64,000 bases of DNA. Source: Bacillota bacterium (GTDB lineage: Bacteria > Bacillota > UBA4882 > UBA8346). A program made the position numbers and the translations under genes. The number at the start of each line of letters is the position of its first letter. Within the stretch, counting starts at the first letter, position 1. Below, piece by piece: positions 60,375-64,000 of the stretch. The notes beneath the pieces are model-generated. The model made no database searches. It was not told the origin of the DNA and worked only from the letters and a program-made list of their open reading frames with translations. Where the stretch lies: contig JAEZCE010000046.1 in assembly GCA_023429995.1 (NCBI GenBank), forward strand, positions 170,297 through 234,296, written 5' to 3'.

Positions 60375-60469
60375 GGGGCTGTCCCAAAAGCGTCTTTCAT
60401 AGACAAGATATATAACATAAAACGCAACATTATATATCTTTTCTCTATGAAAACTTTCAGACAGCCTCT
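60375..60469. repeat. MITE-like palindromic element, copy F
   Basis: 95 bp, the shortest full copy. Ends GGGGCTGTCCCAAAAG and CTTTCAGACAGCCTC; inner arms CATAGACAAGATATATAA and TTATATATCTTTTCTCTATG. Lies 8 bp past the tsf stop codon and about 150 bp before pyrH, within the rpsB-tsf-pyrH-frr cluster. Confidence 0.78.
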
Positions 60470-60477
60470 ACCTAAAA

Positions 60478-61413
60478 TTAACCCTTGATTTGGGACATGA
60501 CTTCGTTTGCAAAATCATCTTTCTTCTTTTCGATCCCCTCACCCTTCTCAAAACGGGCGAAACGGTCGATGACAATATTTTCTCCGCCCAGGGCGCTATT
60601 GGCGGCCTGGAGAAGTTTGGTGATGGTTTGTTCGTTATCTTTGATGAATACCTGTTCGTTAAGGCATATTTCTTTATAAAACTTTTCCAAGCGTCCCACC
60701 ATGATTTTTTCGGCAATCGCTTCCGGTTTGCCTTCATTCATGGCTTGAGCTTTATAAATTGCTTTCTCATTTTCCAGAACATCGGCGGGGACTTGTTCCC
60801 GCTTTACATATTCCGGCTTGGCGGCTGCGATTTGCATGGCCAAGTCTTTAATAAGCGTTTGAAACTCCGCTTTGCTTGCAGTATCGGCCTTTGCTGTTGA
60901 ACATTCAATCAGGACGCCGATTTTACCGCCCATATGAATATAGGTTTCAATCATGCCGTTTCCTTTTAACTCAAACCGGGTAAACCGGCGGACCTGCATG
61001 TTTTCTCCGATGGTAGCGACTAAATTGGTAATCGTTTCGCCTACCGTGCCTCCTCCGGGAATCTGCATTCCGGAAAGAGCGTCTAAATCAGCGGGAGCTT
61101 TATCGGCGACCACTTGGGTTACATTCTTTACGAATTTCTGAAATTCATCGTTTTTGGCGGCAAAATCGGTTTCGCAGTTGATCTCCACCAAAACGCCGAC
61201 TTTTTTATCGGCGCTAATCAGCGCGTTGACGGTTCCTTCGGCGGCAATCCGGCCTGCTTTCTTGGCGGCTGCGGCCAAACCTTTTTCCCTTAAGTATTCA
61301 ATCGCTTTATCCAAATCCCCGCCGGTCTCGGCAAGGGCTTTTTTACAATCCATCATGCCCGCGCCGGTACGTTCGCGAAGCTCTTTTACAATAGCGGCAG
61401 TTATTTCAGCCAT
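60478..61413 (-). CDS. tsf: Elongation factor Ts
   Basis: 311 residues, nucleotide exchange factor for EF-Tu. N-terminal ITAAIVKELRERTGAGMMDCKKAL, AEGTVNALI, INCETDFAAKNDEF with the TDF motif, MQIAAAKPEYV, and a C-terminal dimerisation part. GGAGGA precedes the ATG. Confidence 0.97.
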   Translation of the reverse strand: MAEITAAIVKELRERTGAGMMDCKKALAETGGDLDKAIEYLREKGLAAAAKKAGRIAAEGTVNALISADKKVGVLVEINCETDFAAKNDEFQKFVKNVTQVVADKAPADLDALSGMQIPGGGTVGETITNLVATIGENMQVRRFTRFELKGNGMIETYIHMGGKIGVLIECSTAKADTASKAEFQTLIKDLAMQIAAAKPEYVKREQVPADVLENEKAIYKAQAMNEGKPEAIAEKIMVGRLEKFYKEICLNEQVFIKDNEQTITKLLQAANSALGGENIVIDRFARFEKGEGIEKKKDDFANEVMSQIKG

Positions 61414-61486
61414 TAAATTTTCCTCCTTCTAACTTGTCACTCATATTTCCTATGTAGTTTAACCACAGATGGCGATAAATTCATTT

Positions 61487-61523
61487 TAAAAAAGGGTGGG
61501 TCTAGGTCTCCCCTTACCACCCT
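61487..61523 (-). terminator. Intrinsic terminator/attenuator between rpsB and tsf
   Basis: Minus strand GGGTGG...CCACCC hairpin followed by TTTTTTA, 12 bp past the rpsB stop. Readthrough to tsf is expected to be partial, as in many bacteria. Confidence 0.8.
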
Positions 61524-61534
61524 CATCAAAGGAC

Positions 61535-62311
61535 TTAAGCTTGTTCCGCGACTGGCTCGCCGGAATCCGCAGCAGCAGCTTCGGCGCTTTCTGGCGTTGT
61601 TTCCGCAGCAGCGGTATCGGTTAACTGTTCTCCCTGTTTGGCTTCAAGCACCGCATCGGCGATTTTACCGGCCAGGAGTTTCACAGCGCGGATGGCATCA
61701 TCATTACCGGGAATCACATAATCGATCTCATCCGGATCGCAGTTGGTATCGACAATACCGATGATCGGGATTTCGAGTTTTCTGGCTTCGGCAACGGCAA
61801 TCCGTTCTTTGCGGGGATCAACGATAAAGATTGCCCCGGGCAATTTATGCATGTTGCGGATACCGCCCAAAAATTTCTCCAAACGCTCGGCTTCCTTTTT
61901 AAGATCCAATACTTCTTTTTTGGGAAGGGAATCAAAGGAACCGTCCTGCTCCATTTGTTCAATTTTCCGTAAGCGGTCTATCCGCGAACGAATGGTTTTG
62001 AAGTTTGTCAAAGTACCGCCCAGCCAACGTTGGGAAACGAAGAACATTCCGCAGCGTTCCGCTTCTTCCTTGATAGCGTCCTGAGCCTGTTTCTTGGTGC
62101 CCACGAAAAGAATGGCCTCGCCGTTTTCCACGACGCTCCGGGCATAATTGTATGCCTCGTCTACTTTCTTAACAGTCTTCTGGAGGTCGATAATATAAAT
62201 ACCGTTCCTCTCAGTGAAGATGAATTGAGCCATCTTCGGATTCCATCGTCTTGTTTGGTGACCAAAATGTACGCCTGCTTCCAACAATTGTTTCATTGAA
62301 ATAACAGCCAC
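61535..62311 (-). CDS. rpsB: 30S ribosomal protein S2
   Basis: 258 residues from a GTG at 62311, 8 bp after AGGAGG (an in-frame GTG at 62320 overlaps the binding site). AVISMKQLLEAGVHFGHQTRRWNPKM (in parts), IYIIDLQKTVKKVDEAY, GTKKQAQDAIKEEAERC, SQRWLGGTLTNFKTI and VDTNCDPDEIDYVIPGNDDAIR (in parts) are diagnostic. The acidic Ala/Glu-rich tail of about 35 residues is longer than usual. Confidence 0.97.
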   Translation of the reverse strand: MAVISMKQLLEAGVHFGHQTRRWNPKMAQFIFTERNGIYIIDLQKTVKKVDEAYNYARSVVENGEAILFVGTKKQAQDAIKEEAERCGMFFVSQRWLGGTLTNFKTIRSRIDRLRKIEQMEQDGSFDSLPKKEVLDLKKEAERLEKFLGGIRNMHKLPGAIFIVDPRKERIAVAEARKLEIPIIGIVDTNCDPDEIDYVIPGNDDAIRAVKLLAGKIADAVLEAKQGEQLTDTAAAETTPESAEAAAADSGEPVAEQA

Positions 62312-62344
62312 ATTAGCCACCTCCTCTCGTAAAGTTTTTTTCCG

Positions 62345-62430
62345 CCGCCTCCATCTTCTCCCGGCAGACCCGTAAGCTACGGGACCGCTGCCGAAATCCG
62401 CAGGCGTGTGTAATCAAATGTACACCGCTA
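62345..62430 (-). promoter_or_regulatory. Structured rpsB leader
   Basis: The minus-strand leader between promoter and rpsB holds a nested hairpin: CGGCAG (62393-62388) pairs with CTGCCG (62367-62362), enclosing CCCGTA/TACGGG. Ribosomal protein S2 genes often have such leaders, sometimes bound by S2 for feedback control. I cannot match it to a specific family. Confidence 0.5.
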
Positions 62431-62433
62431 AAT

Positions 62434-62462
62434 AGTATACCATAGGAGCGCCAAGTTGGAAA
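62434..62462 (-). promoter_or_regulatory. Candidate rpsB promoter
   Basis: Minus strand TTTCCA (62462-62457), 17 bp, TATACT (62439-62434), leaving a leader of about 115 nt. Confidence 0.6.
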
Positions 62463-62653
62463 GAGTTTTTTTGATTTGTCAAGGGGAATTTTTAGACAAT
62501 TCGGAAACAGCAAAAAAACTTTTGGGAATCCACTCCCCATGCCGGGCCCATTCATTCCAAAATGCTACAAGAGGATTTCAACGAATTGCTTAGAATCATT
62601 CATCCATGAAGACTATTTTTTCTTCCATCATTTCATTTAAGAGCAGGACGATT

Positions 62654-63595
62654 ATGAAACCTAAAAACTCCTTTTTCAGCTTGCTTATGGTATTGGTTTC
62701 CGCTTTTTTGGCGGTTATACCGGCTTTTGCCGAAGATACCGGGATCTCAACCGGATTTGACGCCGGTTACCGGGTTGATAATCTGCGCTGGAATATTGCG
62801 GGAAACATTGAGGGCGCTTCCCCCAATATTTTATCGGAGTTGACCTGGAAAGACCTGAAAATTTTCCAAACCGGCGTCCATACCAAAATCAACCTGGACT
62901 CGAATATTTTTTTTCAGGGTTCCGCCGGCATCGGCATCATTACCAGCGGCAAAAATCAGGATTCCGATTATCACGGCGATAACCGTACCTTGGAATTTTC
63001 CAGATCCAATAACAGCAGCAACGGGGACTATGTTGGCGACATCTCCCTGGCGGTAGGCATCAACACGCTTACCGGAGGGATGTTCCAAATTTCCCCTCTG
63101 TTTGGATATGCTTATAACTGGCAAAATGTCCGGATGACCCATGGTTATCAAACTATAGACACCGAGAATGATTATCATGGTCCGATTCCCGGGCTGAACA
63201 GCACCTATAAAACCAAATGGCAAGGGCCCTGGCTGGGAGTGAGCTTGAAGGGGGATTTGTCTCCCGCCTGGACCCTGTTCGGGAATATGGAATATCATTT
63301 GGTATCCTATTACGGTGTAGGAAACTGGAACCTAAGGACGGGCGTAAATGGCTTTGAACATCCGGTGAGTTTCGAACATTCCGCGGATGGCGATGGTCGT
63401 GCTTATTCGGTTGGACTTGCTTTTTCACCTACCGACCAGACCCATTTCACTCTTAAATATTGCTATAGCTTGTGGTCAACCGATGAGGGCACGGATACCA
63501 CTTATTTTAATAATGGGACCTACGGTGTGACCCGTTTTAACGAGGCGGTGTGGGAATCGAGGGCGGTAATATTCTCTTATGTTCAAAGTTTTTAA
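62654..63595 (+). CDS. Outer-membrane beta-barrel protein (omptin/porin-like layout)
   Basis: 313 residues from the ATG at 62654 (AGGA upstream; the frame is open to 62606). Signal peptide (FFSLLMVLVSAFLAVIPAFAED). The mature part alternates amphipathic strands rich in Gly, Asn, Tyr and Trp (ISTGFDAGYRVDNLRWNI; AWTLFGNMEYHLVSYYG) and ends VIFSYVQSF, a C-terminal Phe barrel signal. A 10-12-strand barrel is plausible. No catalytic motif was recognised. Together with the protein at 40234 it argues for an outer membrane. Confidence 0.75.
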   Translation: MKPKNSFFSLLMVLVSAFLAVIPAFAEDTGISTGFDAGYRVDNLRWNIAGNIEGASPNILSELTWKDLKIFQTGVHTKINLDSNIFFQGSAGIGIITSGKNQDSDYHGDNRTLEFSRSNNSSNGDYVGDISLAVGINTLTGGMFQISPLFGYAYNWQNVRMTHGYQTIDTENDYHGPIPGLNSTYKTKWQGPWLGVSLKGDLSPAWTLFGNMEYHLVSYYGVGNWNLRTGVNGFEHPVSFEHSADGDGRAYSVGLAFSPTDQTHFTLKYCYSLWSTDEGTDTTYFNNGTYGVTRFNEAVWESRAVIFSYVQSF

Positions 63596-63676
63596 GTGTT
63601 ATTCATATTTTTATTTTACTTTAAGTCCAAGTCTCCCGTTATCCCATGATCCAGCAGTTCGATGCCCATAAGTTTT

Positions 63677-63767
63677 GCCCTCACCCCATCTGTTCATTCA
63701 GAGAAGCTGCCCTCTCCCGTTTTACGGGCGAGGGATTATGATTGCCTATGTTTCGCTGTTCTGAGCC
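63677..63767. repeat. GC-rich dispersed hairpin repeat, copy 2
   Basis: Same blocks as 16907-17000: GCCCTCACCCC, CATTCAGAGAAG, hairpin CCCTCTCCCGTTTTACGGG with CGAGGG, GATTATG, TTGCCTAT. About 80 percent identical. Located in the 3' region of the outer-membrane protein gene. Confidence 0.7.
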
Positions 63768-63811
63768 TTCCCTTGCTCCAGCATACGGTAGCGGGGGAAG
63801 GGCGGTTTTTT
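63765..63811 (+). terminator. Candidate terminator after the outer-membrane protein gene
   Basis: GCCTTCCC (63765-63772) and GGGAAGGGC (63795-63803), one bulge, followed by GGTTTTTTT. About 170 bp past the stop. Confidence 0.6.
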
Positions 63812-63836
63812 TGAGTAAGCCTTAGAGATGGGGGCC

Positions 63837-64000
63837 TTACTTGAGATCTCCGTTATTGCCCAGCACCTCCAGCATGACCAGCGCGCCGAGCTTAAAACCA
63901 TATGCAAAGGAAGCGTAAGCTTCCATCACACTGGAGTCGCAATCCAAATCCAAAAGCCCTTCCAGGGCCTTGTAATCTTCCGCCGGGAGCCTCTTTTGCA
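63837..64000 (-). CDS. DUF6809-like protein, C-terminal part, cut by window edge
   Basis: The minus-strand frame is open from the window end and stops at 63837. It reads RLPAEDYKALEGLLD, then SSVMEAYASFAYGFKLGALV and MLEVLGNNGDLK. The YGFKLGA(L)MLEV pattern is typical of the helical C-terminus of DUF6809-type small proteins of Firmicutes, of unknown function. The N-terminus lies outside the window. Confidence 0.55.
   Translation of the reverse strand, partial: QKRLPAEDYKALEGLLDLDCDSSVMEAYASFAYGFKLGALVMLEVLGNNGDLK

Overview
The window comes from a spore-forming, Gram-positive-lineage bacterium (Firmicutes/Bacillota) that probably has an outer membrane. Sporulation is indicated by gpr (germination protease), a Spo0E-like phosphatase and a YtvI-like membrane protein. 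Firmicute gene orders are present: ylxM-ffh-rpsP-khpA-rimM-trmD-rplS-lepB, rpsB-tsf-pyrH-frr-uppS-cdsA-dxr-rseP, and gpr-lepA with rpsT divergent. Two exported proteins (40234-41367 and 62654-63595) look like outer-membrane beta-barrels ending in Phe, which points to a diderm Firmicute. The exact taxon cannot be read from the sequence. No tRNA, rRNA, CRISPR array, prophage or intact transposase was seen.

Layout. 1-6.5 kb: end of an SNF2-type helicase gene, a YqhG-like gene, rsmE, then small accessory genes including a scar where a truncated DJ-1/PfpI gene meets a truncated SRPBCC gene. 6.7-12.9 kb: an apparent lysine operon on the minus strand, headed by a lysine riboswitch with an intrinsic terminator: MocR-type aminotransferase/regulator, two GNATs, asd, a TIGR04076-like gene, another GNAT, dapA, terminator. 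13-18.3 kb: secreted protein of unknown function, alpha/beta hydrolase, MFS transporter, Spo0E-like protein, acyltransferase. 18.7-24 kb: lepA, a receiver-domain remnant, two unknown membrane-anchored proteins, gpr, rpsT. 24-31 kb: hisD-hisB-hisH-hisA-hisF with a eukaryotic-type HisA, ohr, a Cys/His-rich YmaF-like protein next to a DUF692 (MNIO) enzyme, and a divergent hisI. 31-41.8 kb: FAD oxidoreductase, deoR-galK-galE, PKD-repeat surface protein, DedA-PAP2 fusion, outer-membrane protein, DUF1540 protein. 42-46.6 kb: the ffh/ribosomal operon from one strong sigma-A promoter. 46.6-52.8 kb: a mannan-oligosaccharide locus (LacI regulator, GH130 phosphorylase, sugar ABC transporter) whose 2-epimerase gene is a pseudogene. 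52.8-62.5 kb: zinc-ribbon protein, rseP, dxr, ytvI-like, cdsA, uppS, frr, pyrH, tsf, rpsB. 62.6-64 kb: outer-membrane protein and a DUF6809-like gene running off the end.

Three families of short dispersed repeats lie between the genes. The most striking is a MITE-like family of about 95-135 bp with ends resembling GGCTGTCCCAAAA and an inner palindrome built on AAATACAATATATA. There are five full copies and one truncated copy. One copy supplies the stop codon of a hydrolase gene and another sits 8 bp from the uppS start codon.
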